64,000 bases of DNA, from the NCBI GenBank assembly GCA_037039685.1, contig JAWNGF010000003.1:2542001-2606000 (forward strand), given 5' to 3'. Below the pieces are notes generated by a model. That model was not told the origin of the DNA, searched no databases, and saw only the letters and a program-made list of their open reading frames with translations. The translations under genes were made by a program, and so were the position numbers. Shown here in pieces: positions 41,729 to 53,805 of the stretch (the first letter of the stretch is position 1; each line of letters opens with the position of its first letter). The stretch is from Ceratobasidium sp. AG-K (Eukaryota > Basidiomycota > Agaricomycetes > Cantharellales > Ceratobasidiaceae).

Positions 41729-43785
41729 ATGCCCTCTACCAACGACACAGAAAATTCAGTCCTCAAGTATGGTCCTATGCTAGGGAACCGATTTGACCCT
41801 CAGTATTTTGATCTCTGTCGACATCTCTGTCCTTCTAAATGCGATATTCGGCACGCAATCCAGTCGCTATCTGATCCAAAAAGTGTATCATGTGAGACAT
41901 TCAAAACTATCTTGGCCATGGAGTGGAGCCCAGTATGCATGCACCTCGATGTTCTACTTGAAAAGTCCGATCCCGGCATATTTCCAGCGTGTATCCGACT
42001 ACTTCGGCTGTATTGCGAGGAAGGCCATGGGGTAAGTAGTATTCACCAGTTCCGAAACATCGTTAGAAGATAACATCTATGCTATACAATCAGGTATTCG
42101 ATTATGTCTACGGGTTTCTCTGCCTCCAAGTTGTTGTTCTATCTCTCGAAATTGCCAAGCTATCTCAAGCTGAGGTCCTGGGTGGTCTCATCATTAAGTT
42201 CTCTGAGCTGTCTGAGCGTCAATCCATATCCAAAAACCTGAATCTCTGTTCCCGCCAAGTTGAAAGAGCTGCTTCCTTCCAAGGCTATATTCCTAGCAAG
42301 CACGAATTCGAAAATCATGCACAGAGCTTTGCCTGGTACGCCAACCCGTTAACTGGTGACTTGGAGTGCTTGCCATCGATCGGCGGTTGTCGATCCCAAG
42401 ACATACACTTTCTTATAGAACAAATGTGGCCCGTCCGGAATCAAGTTCACCGTGCAGGAAGCTGGGCGGTGGATAAATTCTTGGGGTGGACCGGTTTATT
42501 TTATACTTTGTGGCACATCTTGACGGAAGACCGTACAAGGTCTGATATTATCGGTACTGAGGGGAGCAAGTAAGGTGGTTTGCACTAGTATTTTGTTTAT
42601 GAGGGCTAACTAGGGCTGTTTCAGACAGGATGAGCTACGCCATTGGAATCAATTTTATGGCCTTATAATGCGCTATGCATTATTATCACGTCTCGATAAG
42701 ACCGACGACGATATGCTAGGGCAACAAATAGTGATTAGTCACTCTCCTGGCCATGGCCCATTGGCACGTCCATGGGACACGAATCTTGTTGATAACGAAG
42801 ATGCGGATCGAATAACTAAGTTGTACTTGGAAAAAGTGAAATCCACTTCGTGGCCTCGCCCAGAGCTTATCAATACATTCTTTCGTCACGTTTGCAGCAA
42901 TATCAACGAAACAACATTCGAGAGAAATTTCCCTCGGATCGTCAAGACTACGTTCGATCTAGCGTTCGCTTACCTCTTGCACGCCGACAAAGCCGGCATC
43001 AATGAGTGGCTGTCGCTCGCCGATAATATCTTCCGTATGATACCAGTTATTTATGGGCGAGTACCTTTACGGATAGTTGTTGTGCAAATATCCATTTGCT
43101 CATACGAGCTGGTATTGTTGATAATGCAGGTTCCTAGATACAAGCATCGGGGCTCAACTCAAAACGACTGCGGAGGTTGCCTCGGGTGTTACTCTGTTTG
43201 AGTATTTAGGCCGCGTTCTACTCTTTCCACTGTCTGTTTATGGTGAAAATGTCCGGAGAATGGGTGAGCGAGGTGACCAGCAGCTCTGTTTCATCGACTC
43301 TGATTGCCGTGAGCCAGCAAGCAACATCAAGGATTGGAACTTCTTGGACGATCAGAAATCATTGGTTAAATTTAAAAAAACGCTGGCCAGGGCTCTACAA
43401 ACTACAAGACTACAACCCCACCAAGATTCATCCCTGACCTGGCTCAAAATTCTTCGATGCTTCCGCATTCACCGAATCATGTGTGAAAGCCAACAGAAAA
43501 AAGAATACGCGCTGCATTGGGAGCCCCTCTGGTATATGTATAATGACATCTTCAAAATAGATGATACCTCTTTCCACTGTAAATGCGCATACCCAAGATG
43601 CCCTATTCCCGAGGTCGAGTTTGTTTGGGAGTGTGTTGGATGCAATGCCAGGCGCTATTGTAGTCCGAGGTGCCGGCAAGCGTGAGTCGACTGCCCTTCT
43701 CTCGTTGAAACCGCTCACCGGAACTTCTGATGTTAGGGATTGGGTACAGCCGGGAAGCTCCCACAAGTCAGAGTGCCTGAGTTGA
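41729..43785 (+). CDS. MYND-type zinc-finger protein, otherwise uncharacterised
   Basis: The start at 41729 reads MPSTNDTENSVLKYGPMLG. Short introns near 42031-42093, 42570-42624, 43037-43147 and 43682-43737 join exons with clear frames: CEEGHGVFDYVYGFLC, KQDELRHWNQFYGLIMRYA, ASGVTLFEYLGRVLLFPLSV. The body is alpha-helical-looking without a known catalytic motif. The C-terminus is a MYND finger: CKCAYPRC, WECVGCNARRYCSPRCRQAD and HKSEC. MYND fingers bind proline-rich peptides in partner proteins. The start lies 78 bp from the LINE duplication, so its promoter was separated from sequence further upstream by the insertion. Confidence 0.75.
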
Positions 43786-44420
43786 TTATGCGATTGATGG
43801 CTATATGCGAGTATCGACTGAATGTAGGAGAATGTATATTACAGAGGACACAACTCAATAGTATGAGTTTTTGACTCGAGGTGAAGACCATATAAGATCA
43901 ACGTTGGTAATCGTTCTCACTGTTTGGCGACGAGCTTGAAGATCTGAGTAGTGTAGGGAGTTGAAAAACTGGACATCTAAATCATCAATTCCGCGAGTTG
44001 AATTCCACTCGAAAGGTACCAGAGCTATTCGCCAGCGGCGATCCTCTTGAAGCCACGGGCCTATCCCCTTCTTGTAAACCTCGAATACGCTAACGGTGTA
44101 TACGAGCCAAGCGCATACAGCGTGCAAAAGGGTAGCAGCAGGTGTATCACGTGCCTCGCTCTCACCCCTGAGAACCCTTATGACACCAACGCAAATCAGA
44201 TCGTGCACGCCATACGTACGCGTCCACGAGCGCGCACCCACCACACGTCCACCACGCGAGCGAGTACATTCAATCAGGCAACACGGATCTCCGAACAGCG
44301 ATCACATTTATTACGACCGTCCGGCCTCTTGTACAGCCGTACGTTGAACCATTGATACGAAGAGGAGTTAGCTGGGCGTTGGGTGGCAGAACCGAGTGGG
44401 AGCAAATCGAGGAAAGCGAG
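43786..44420. other. Intergenic; right part resembles copy A Josephin 5' coding sequence
   Basis: No independent gene is supported; an open frame on the minus strand (43855-44244) has no known motif. From about 44312 to 44420 the sequence translates to AITFITTVRPLVQPYVEP and RRGVSWALGG, matching the N-terminal extension of the Josephin gene at 25392, but with ACG where that gene has its ATG. Confidence 0.6.
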
Positions 44421-46422
44421 ATGGATGGATTGCGGGGATATATTTATCATGAGCGGGTGTGTGATTCGATTTATTTCTGGACTGTGGGTGTTAATCATAA
44501 TTGGTGTGGTAGCAAGAGCCGGGCTCGATGATGTGCGGACAGCACGCTCTGAATTCATTACTACGTACGTCTACATATTTACTCGACCTAGTTACACCAC
44601 CCAGCTAAGCTAATGTAATTACAGAGGGGAACTACGTACGTCCTGCCTCCCCACGGCCCAACCCTATCCGCTCTAACGCCCAAATAGTTCACCCCACCAG
44701 ACCTCGCACAAATTGGACAGGAGCTTGATGAACTTGAAAACAACTATAGTGAAGCGCCAGCTCGACCGGGGAGGAGTACCAACATGGACGATACTGGTAA
44801 GCGTTGTGGCTATCTGTGGCGGATTGGCGCTTAGCGGCTGCAGGATATTTTTCGGTCCAGGTTCTAGAAAATGCTTTAAAGAATGCGTTCGGGTTGACGT
44901 ATGTCTTTCGTGTAAATGACTTGAATTTTATGTGCTAACTGAGATGGTAGGCTTGTGAGGTGGAGAAGTCAAGAGATGCGCGAGTACCAGAATAATCCTG
45001 AGTGCGTTGTCTGTTCCTCATCTGTGCCCAGCTAACATCTGTACTAGCTCACAACTCGCATTCGTGCTCAACCTCGACCAGCACTGGTTCACCATTCGAC
45101 GATTCGGCCGACCGCATGGCAAGGGCTATTGGTTCAATTTGAATTCGTTTTTGGGTGCTCCCGAGTGGGTGGGGAATACGTATCTCGGGATGGTATTGCA
45201 ACAAGCCGAGCGAGAGGGTGGGTTTCGCAATCTCATTGTCTCGTTGCCGCATGCCCACTTGGCCTTTGTGCCCACACAACTCGGTTTAATTTCGTAATTG
45301 CTAATACACGACTCCTAGGCTACTCGGTATTCGCCGTCCGCCCGGTCGAGGACGAAAACCCTGAACACGGTCTTCCGGAAACAGAAGCCGACCTGCTAGC
45401 CGAGACGCTCACCGAATCTGCACCAGGTGGCCAAACGCTCTCGACGTCGCGCACGCACTCGCGCCCAGAGGCCGCCCCAGCGACTTCGTTTGAGGATGAA
45501 GACATGGAGCTCCAGAGGGCGTTGCAGGCGTCGTTGGGGTACTCGGCCGGAACAGCATACGAGTTCCCGGGTGAGAGCAGTGCGCCTGTTCCAGCTCCAA
45601 TTCCTACAGGCTCGAGGTCGAGAGGTGGACTTGGGTTGGGGTACGGCGGGGACTCGAGCCGGGGAAGTTCGGGTCCGCCGTCACGCCGTACGCCGATTGA
45701 AGTTGAGGCTCGGGACCCTCCAACGCCTCAGTTCCAAGACCCCGATGATCCAGTTGCGGCGAGTGCTGCACGGGCACAGCGGCGCCTGGAACAAGTTCAG
45801 CGAGAACAAAACGCTGCGATGCAGGCCATGGGTGGTTATGGGTTTGGCGCTGGGATGGACGAGGCAATTGACGATGAAGGCTCGAGGAGGCGGCGAGAAG
45901 CGCAAGAGCGTGTTAGGAGAGCTCGTGAAGAGGTGCGTTGATTACTTGCACGTGTGTACGCGTGGACTGATGTTCACGTGTTTACAGGAGGAGGAACAAT
46001 TTCGGCGCGCAATGGCCGAGAGTCTGAGGGCACATGAAGGTCAGACGGTGGACGTAGAAGGAGACGACGATTTCGGGACGCCCCCTGAAGCTGTGCCCCC
46101 TGGGGGGTTCGGGCACCATGGTAATCGGAATTACGACGACGAGGATGCCGAGCTCCAGGCTGCGCTCAAGGCAAGCTTGGAGGAACACACGGTCTCGGTT
46201 CCTGCGAGTGGATCGGCACCTCCAGCTAGTGCTGTGCCTGTGCCACGCGATCCAGGGCCTGTAGCGCCTAATCCCCCAGCCGGCAAGCCAGCCGAGCCTT
46301 CGAGCGACGAAGAGGATGAGGATGAGGACGAAATTGTCCGGACTCCGGCCGAAGAACCCAAAGCTGAAGTCGCAGACCCGGACGAAGTGCGTCGAAGGAG
46401 GCTGGCTCGGTTCGGCGGCTAG
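44421..46422 (+). CDS. Ataxin-3-like deubiquitinase: Josephin plus three UIMs
   Basis: The ATG at 44421 gives MDGLRGYIYHER, the usual ataxin-3 N-terminus. Introns join QEPGSMMCGQHALNSLLQGN, YFTPPDLAQIGQELDELEN, SQLAFVLNLDQHWFTIRRF, WFNLNSFLGAPEWVGNTYLG and YSVFAVRPVEDENPEHGLPE. Catalytic Cys (MMCG), His and Asn are present. Three ubiquitin-interacting motifs follow: EDEDMELQRALQASLGY, EEEQFRRAMAESLRAH (after the intron near 45931-45988) and DEDAELQAALKASLEEH. The tail is acidic (SSDEEDEDEDEIV). Ataxin-3 trims ubiquitin chains and works with p97/Cdc48 in protein quality control. There is no poly-Gln tract. It is the paralog of the gene at 25392-26668, which lacks the UIM part. Confidence 0.9.
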
Positions 46423-46533
46423 AGAATGTTTACATAATAGCGATTAATGATTATCGGTAGACCCTGCGGAGAGGTGTGATATTCGGGCCGCTTGAGCTCT
46501 TGCTCCATGCGACGATAAAACCAAGCCTGCGCG

Positions 46534-48386
46534 ATGCCATTATCTGGTCCCCTCGCCATGGTCACTGGCCCCAGTGGCATATTATCTCTCGACGGCCTCG
46601 TCAACCCGTTCTTGTCGAGTGACCCGGCCGAGCCGACGGCATTTGCAGAAACCTTCTCACTGGATTCGACGTCGTTGCTGCGAGGCTTGCTACGTTCTGG
46701 ACAGACGATTCGGTATGCGATTGCGACGGCCGGACCGGTAACGGTTATTTCTCATCCTGAAACATCGCGAAATGCGGCGGTTATTCGCTGGGCGTCGGGG
46801 GCCAACGGGAAGCGTACGACGATCGAGACGGAAGGGCTGGTCATGACGCTCGACGCATGGGTCAAGGTGACCGACTGGGGGTCTACCAAGGTGCGCAGTA
46901 TGCCAAGTATTTCAGTAACGTCGGCTAATCATTTCACAGCGGTTTCAACGCTACGGAACACAGCCTTGGATCAAGTGGGTGGAAAAGCGGGGGCGTTGGT
47001 TGGTACGTATTATCGTCCTCGTTGCGTAAATTCTTCTCTCCGACAACTTGCCATCGAGGTGCTGCATCGCACATCTCGCCATTCTCCTTCCCCATTTGGT
47101 TCGGAGTAACTTCGGCGCTAAATGACACTTATTCTAGGCCGTCGATCTTGACCGGCGCGTGCTCGCTGTGCTCGTATCGCGCAAGTCGGCGCTGGGCACA
47201 CGTCTCAAGCTGACCTCGACCGGCCTGCAACATGCCGATGCCGTGGTTCTTACTGCACTCGTCACTGTGTCCGGCCCCCACGATTGGCGGCGCTACCCAG
47301 CCGGTGCCAATGAACCCTCACTCGTTCCCGCCGCGATGAGGTCTGAACATGCGCTTCCGAGTTATGGTCAAGCGCCATTCACGCGCCCACTTGCTTCGTT
47401 GACGAATGTTCCCCGTGGACTGCTACCACGCACCCGGGGAGTCGCCCACTCGGTTCCGAACCTCGCACTCCCACTTGCTCGTCCCACCCCCGCACCTGCG
47501 CCCACAAACGAACCCGTCGTTCTCACGCTCGATTCGAGACAATTGCTCTCGGGCGTGTTTTCAGTCGGAAATAGGCCTGAAGTGGTGATTACGACTATTG
47601 GCCCATATACGACCCTGGCACGATACGTCTCGACCGATGATGATGGTGCAGACGTGGAAGACGGCCGACGATTGATGCGTATCGCGTCGATCGAGTGGGT
47701 CTCGAGTTCGTTCAAGGGTAAACGCTTGACCAAGGTCCGGATGCACGGTCAAAAGAAGATCTTGGACGAAATCGTGTATAGCAGTAGTCCATTTTTCGAG
47801 AAACGGTGGGTCCTCATTCTATAATATTCCTCTATTCTAAACTAAATAACATGGCAGAGAACGACGATTCGGTTTGCCCGGTTTCCTACCCTGGATGACC
47901 TGGATCGAGGCCTCATCCCGCGCCGGATCTTCCCTCTCCCTCTCATCCAACTCCTCCTCGATCCAGTACACCTGCCGCTCCCACCCCGACGGCCGACCCC
48001 TCGCTGTCCTCTCTCGCCGCCTCACAAGCGCCGGAACCCAACTCGAGCTCACACCCGAAGGATACGACAACCTCGACGCCGTACTCCTCACCGGCCTCCT
48101 CGTCGTCTGCGGCTCGCACGACTGGAAACGCGTAGCCGGGATCGGCGTACCCGCGAATTTCTCGCGCTCGCGACAGGGCCGAGAGCGGGCGGCGAGTATT
48201 GACGAAGAGGACGGGATGGCCGTGGGCGAGGAGATGGTGACTGGATTGGATGGCTGGGCGAGTCCGCCGGACTTGTTTGAGATGAGTCCCGGGGCTGGGA
48301 GTGGGTTCTTGACGCCACGTGCGCTTGGGAGCGCGATGCATACGCCGGTCGTGTCGAGGCCTGTGTCTCCGCCGCCGTATGCTTAG
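46534..48386 (+). CDS. DUF6593-like tandem-domain protein
   Basis: The start reads MPLSGPLAMVTGPSGILSLD. Two related halves can be seen. The first has ISHPETSRNAAVIRWASG, WIKWVEKRGRW, RRVLAVLVSRKSALGTRL and VVLTALVTVSGPHDWRRY. The second has VVITTIGPYTTLARYVS, RIASIEWVSSSFKGKRLT, FGLPGFLPWMTWIEASS, RPLAVLSRRLTSAGTQLEL and VLLTGLLVVCGSHDWKRV. The shared beta-rich pattern resembles DUF6593, a basidiomycete family of unknown function; I am only moderately sure of the name. Introns near 46891-46940, 47003-47138 and 47804-47856 keep the frame. The C-terminal 80 residues are Gly/Ser/Pro-rich. It lies head-to-tail 111 bp after the ataxin-3 gene. Confidence 0.7.
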
Positions 48387-50032
48387 GCGCTGGATCGGGT
48401 GGAGGGAGGGGCGTCACCGGTGACTCAAGCACGGGGAAGGTCGTCATGCGGGGAAAGTGGTGCGATAGCCGTCAACGTGGGATTGGGGTGACGTCCCGTA
48501 GATGACGTTGGACAAAGTACACGGTCTGACGTCGAACAGGTGGTGCGATATTGTGCTCGGACCGAGCTCGTTCTGTGCAGAACGCCGGCTACCCGAGAGA
48601 AGTCTGTTTCTTTTTGGTTCCTTTTTTCTATGCACGTCTTCTGGAATGTCCTCGCTAAACGTTTATCCCTCTTCAGTTTCGCTTTGTTACCTCTACTCGT
48701 AATGAAACACGCTTGTACATGTATGCTTACAACTGTTGTATCGTTCAAGGAAGGATGTCTTGTCATTTATTGGTGTAGATTTTTTCGAGTTAGAATAAGT
48801 ATGCCCGGTTCTTGTTTCGTCTAGTCCGTGTCTTGTGACTGGTCGTTTCTTGGTGGGCGTGAGGTTGGTTTCTGTATGCGTGAGCAAGGTTAGGCCCCGA
48901 GTGTGGCTAGCCAAAGAAGTGGTTCCTCGGCACGCCGGTCGGTAACGTAACAAACTTTGACGTCGTTCTCCAAGTGCCCGCCACTGTATCCTCGTCACGA
49001 TGTGCCTTCAAGCCGGGTGAGATAACTAAATCTCCCCCTCGGACTAGTATCAAATATTTTCCTAAAGCAGTACATGACTATTGCCGATCACTACGGACCT
49101 AATGCCGGTCATATTAGCCTTCTCGTACCCCCACTGTGTCCTTCATCATATCATCGAACTCACTACAGGAAGCCATAGTTGTTTAGTATTCTCAGACGAG
49201 CTCGCAAGTGAGAATCCAATATATATTAGAGGATTGACCATCCCGCCCACCCGGCGCATGTAGGCCCAAAGACACTGAGCTTACATGTCCAAATTACAAG
49301 AGCGCCACGCATACAACGCCTGCGCCAGACCCGACCCGGCAGTCATCATCCCGATACCTCCTCTCCACCAATGGCCGCTTTGGTATTTGTTTCCATGTGG
49401 TAGCTGCCAATAAAGATGTCAGCAACTGGCATGAGAAAGAGGTGAATGTGACCTACAGAGTGTGTCTGTGCATGTCTTGAACCGACCATCCATCGGCAAC
49501 ACTCGCTAGTGTGAATAGGGCGGGCTTACACGCCATGTTCCTCGATGCAAACAGGTAATTTGCCGCTCCAGTAATTGTCCAAACGTACTAATGGTATCCA
49601 TGTAGCCTATACCTTCTTCAACCCAGCGCCATCCCGCCTTGACCCCTATTCGAGACATGGGATTAAACGCAAACATTCGTGCGGACTCAGGACTCGCCAG
49701 TTGGGATTATGTGAGTCCAAGCCGCCACCGATGTTACCACTTACGAACACTCACCGCAATCAACGGCAATTATTAGCCTGGACATGCCCAATCGAACGGT
49801 CTCCCCGCATGTGCTTGTTAACGCTCTCGCGTGCCTAGATCTGATTATTTCTTGCCTCTTATTTGTCTGGCCGACCTCCCAGTGGCAAAATCGCCCAGTG
49901 GAAATTATCCCTGAAAGACATCGACTTGAGTAACTCGGTTCCTTCGTTCCATTTGCTCATCATCAAGCTCGGCTACTATTTATTGGAAAACCAAACTATT
50001 ATACAAACAAACCGCCAAAGATGCAGCTGTGG
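48387..50032. other. Intergenic, with a possible small minus-strand gene (about 49270-49676)
   Basis: Most of the interval shows no coding sequence. On the minus strand, an exon-like piece from 49676 (MFAFNPMSRIGVKAGWRWVE, then DTISTFGQLLERQITCL) and one near 49400 (HGNKYQSGHWWRGGIGMMTA, ending WRSCNLDM) could form a small protein of about 100 residues across one or two introns. I do not recognise it. Confidence 0.35.
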
Positions 50033-53000
50033 CTAGCCCTGCCAAAACCTCGCAAGCCCCTTGTTCTCGTTGTAGGAATCAAAATCTCCAGGGTTGACAT
50101 CCCACAGTATGTGTTCATTGCCAACAGTCTCCTCAAACCGAGTCCTCGCTGCCAACCGCGCGATTGTCGAGCCCTTTTCGCTTTCGAGATCCTCGAGTAT
50201 CAGAATATCTCGTAGGGTATCGAACATTTTGGGGTAGGGGCTGAAAAACGGGAAGCTGGTGGTGGTCATGCCACTGGCATAGATACGCAAACAGTTCGAT
50301 CCCAAGCTAGGTTTTACTGGGAGGCTGTGTTCCCTCTGGACGCATAAGTCAAGTAGGATAGCAATATAGGGTTCTTGTGAGTTGCAGCCGATGGCATCCT
50401 GTGGTGTGATGATGTCGAGCTCCATGTAAGAGGATTTCTGCTTCGTTTTATCGGAGATCAGGATTTGAGAATAGCGATGCGTTGATCCACCGAGTTTATG
50501 GTTGACTGGGGGATTATAGTAGATCGGAATGACCTTGTCGATGAGACGCTGGTTGTGAGAGCACTGTACACCACTGGTTCGATACCAATGTCGCCGTGTA
50601 AAATCACTTCGGCTGTAGCGGGCCACCCGTTAGAGCAAGGGGCGGGACTACATCAGACTCCACTCGCCTCGGAAGCCCACTGGCAGACTTTTCCCATATT
50701 TTTCCCTCCATTGAAATCCAATGAGAGAAATTTAGGCACCAATGCTGAAACATCTCCCTACCCCCTGCGCTCCATACGACAGGTCCAAACAAAAACTCAA
50801 GGAAATCGATAACGGGGATCGGCCGGCAGTCCCGTAATGATACCGCCCAGGGATCTTCCGATCGAGATTCGAGCTCATCCTTGCAAGAGTTCCCAACATA
50901 GATATCCTTGGCGATTAGTAGTATCAACCGGCTAGTTAGCTCCCCGCGACGCCCAGTGTCGATCATGCCGTTCTTGATTTTAGCATGTAGTGTTGATAAC
51001 GTGTCATCCCGAATGTCGACACTCTGGCGAAGTATAGATGCGGCAGCACAGGCTAGTAGGGGCTCAGAGGGATGTTCGGTCGTCTGCCAAACCCGATCAG
51101 CGGTAACTGCCTGAAGAACCCGAAGGTGGCTAGCGACTGCCTGAGTGTGGAATTTGTTAGATTCATGGTGTCCTAGACATACGTCGAGGCAGAACCGAGC
51201 ACCCAGCACAGCCAACGCTGATTGATCCGAGCGGGGGTTATATTGTGAAGAGCCGCATAGTTTTTCGCAGACCGTTTCCATCGGCGAGGGGGCAGCCGGA
51301 TGAAAGTTCATCAGGGACCGCCACCTAGTGGCCACTGTGCGTCAGTCCTAGATCCGTATGCACCTATATGGACTCACAGGGGGCGGCCCAAGCTTGCAAT
51401 ATACCGGAAGTCAGCAACTTTGCTGGGCGGGACAGACGAAATCTCCTGTGCGTGCTGATCCCACCCCAGATGAATATAAGGAGGGAACGGTAATTCACCA
51501 TCCGAAGAGACACGCAGTGAATTCCCTATACAGGGATGTTAGAATATCCCAAAGGGACGTGAGTTTGTCCTCACATGTAACAGAGGGCGCCGAGAAGTCA
51601 GCTACCTGGGAAGTTGTGGAAGCAAACAGGACCCATACAGGAAGTACGCGCCGGGAGTATGCGCTTATTACCCGACAGATAATACGCGACGGGCGATAGT
51701 ATTGAGCCATATCACTAAGCGTATGGGCTTCATCGAACTCGATGACTAGCTGGGGCTTGTTGGATGCCTCGTCGTGCTGTGGCATGTTCTTGGAGAATAA
51801 GATCCACTTCTCGTATCCATCTTTCAGGCCTGCTTCTCCGATAATGGGTTTAACCGGACCTACAAATCAGTTGGCACCGTTTGAGCAGCTGGCAAAAGGG
51901 GCAGGTACCGTCGCTCTTGAACCGTGTTTTACTCGACGATGGCTTTATGCCATCAGCTTGAGGTGAGTCTTCATGACCTTCCGGATCCTCTTGCACATCA
52001 GCCTTGTATTCGCGTTCATTCCTTACTAGTTGGCTGGAGGTCGGGGCGGCGATGTTGTCCGGGTGTTCCGACTGGGATGATACGGTAGCCTCGTTTTTGC
52101 AGATATTTGATTCAATTTCAATGAGAACCTGAGGGAAACGGCAGCGTCAATGTGCGATTAGTACGCGGGTCGCATGGTTATTGTATCACTGACAGTTTGG
52201 TATATCTTCATGACATTCTGGAAGAAGCTCTTGCGGTCACCCGAGGCGAAATTACACATCACCCTGTTCCAAGCTTCAACCGGGGCCACGCCGGTTATCT
52301 TCTCGAGATTCATGTTGTGTGTAAAAGCACCCCGGAGAGCGCGGAAAATTGCTGTGAATAGGGCGTAGCATTGTTTCGCATACTCCTCTTCGCTTGGGGG
52401 GAATGTGGTTAAGACGTCAGCTAAGAGACTGTCCCTCGGCGGAAAGACGTTGCTCTCGTTTTTGTTACGAATATTAATATATAATACAATCACACCCCTG
52501 GTCCGCAGCTACAAATGTGGGGTGACGTGATATAGGTGTCAATACATGCAAGTAGGCACACTTACCTCCACCATGGCGCGGGACTTTCCAGTACCTGAGC
52601 TTTGAACGATAGAGCAGAATTTGCCGTAATATTTGGGTGTGTGTGGATCTTTGAAGAGGCTGTTGTTTTCTTCGAGGTAGCTGAATAGACCGCCCTGTGC
52701 GTCTCCCAAAAACGGACCTTCGAATGATTGTCGCAGGCGATTCATGGTGCTAATATCTGGTAATGTCGTCAGCCAGGCATCGCATAATGAGTCTGACGAA
52801 TAAGGCTCACTTGGTGCTACCTCTAACTGTGATAATGGACCTTGATATTCAAGTCCGAACTCCTGTCGCAGAGCTAGAGCGGAGTGGTCAACGAACAAAA
52901 TTTGGGTGGCACAAATCCCTTACCTTCCCGCACATCGTCGAAGCAACGAGAGGAACATGCCTAGCATACTTTCTCCTTGAAACCTTCATTGGAAAGCATA

Positions 53001-53140
53001 TTCCGAATGCGCTTCCGAGTGTCGACCTCCGGGAGGGCCAAAATATCCTCTAGTAGAAGGATGAAAGGAGCAGGCTTGTCGGATATCGTAGGCCACATAT
53101 CGTCGTCAGATTTCATTAAGATCTCTTTGTCGCTGAGCAT
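50033..53140 (-). CDS. P-loop NTPase of a basidiomycete-expanded family
   Basis: The start at 53140 reads MLSDKEILMKSDDDMWPTIS, then FILLLEDILALPEVDTRKRI. After an intron comes LRQEFGLEYQGPLSQLEVAP and the Walker A loop SIVQSSGTGKSRAMVE. A large helical part follows (ADVLTTFPPSEEEYAKQCY, AWNRVMCNFASGD). Next is Walker B, LVIEFDEAHTLSDMAQYY, then a sensor-like VWVLFASTTSQVADFSAP. The C-terminal half is helical (QYNPRSDQSALAVLGARF, WQTTEHPSEPLLACAAASIL) and ends ILWDVNPGDF ... LARFWQG. The order P-loop, DEAH-like Walker B and S/T-rich sensor suggests a STAND/AAA-type ATPase. I recall similar proteins, sometimes crinkler-like, in Rhizoctonia and other Agaricomycetes. No effector or CRN N-terminus is seen. 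About seven introns; substrate unknown. Confidence 0.7.
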
Positions 53141-53337
53141 GATAGCAGCGTTGGTTTGGTGTCGGGGGAGAACGCTACTTATATAATCGTTGTGGTCCAA
53201 GTAAATTTACACTGCCACGGGATCGAGCCACGGATCTTGCTCTATCGAGGTCCCCCACCACAACTGCTCCGGCTGCTTCCGGGAAATTCCTGGATTCAAT
53301 CTCAGGGCTGGGCTTAGGCTATCTAGGAGGATTTTTT

Positions 53338-53709
53338 CTACATTTCTTCCGTTTTGGATGCAGCAGCCTCCAACGCTCGTCGCCTGTCTCGAGTCGCGTA
53401 TTTGTACTTTAAGTGGTATAGTTTTGTAAGTAGTAAAATCGCACAGACGACCGCCTTGAGGATGCCTGCTCATATCGGGGAAGCATTATACTTGATGTGT
53501 ACGCCGACTAGCTTGGGCACACATACCATGTTCCCCTTCCCTGTACCGTTCTGTATACCTAACCTTCCTGCTGAGTAGTTCTGAGATTTCCTCGACCGTG
53601 ATATCCCTAGTGTGTGCGTGCAGAGGTAGCGAATATGAACCGAATTTATTCTATAAAAACATCGCGCTAGCGGCGAGCTTGATGTCTGATAGTTCACCAT
53701 TGTTTCCAC
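53338..53709 (-). CDS. Small protein with one predicted membrane segment
   Basis: Two exons join across an intron near 53478-53530: VEEISELLSRKVRYTERYRE plus GEH, then AGILKAVVCAILLLTKLYHL. The second part contains a hydrophobic stretch (ILKAVVCAILLLTKLY) followed by a basic end (KYKYATRDRRRALEAAASK) and stops after KTEEM. The upstream exon holds NGELSDIKLAASAMF in the frame that could lead in, but the start is unresolved. The orientation is one membrane pass with a positive side on the C-terminal end. I do not recognise the family. It sits between the SEA4 gene and the NTPase gene, all read leftwards. Confidence 0.45.
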
Positions 53710-53805
53710 AAACTCGTGAGACAGTTATCGCATGTTGAATATATAATCTGGCACCCAGAGCGCCGGTAATACAGGATTCCGGCGCATATATTCATAAGAA
53801 GACGC

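Noticed and set aside
43855..44244. Minus-strand frame of 129 codons before the ataxin-3 gene
   Set aside because: No recognisable motif and no splice-consistent extension.
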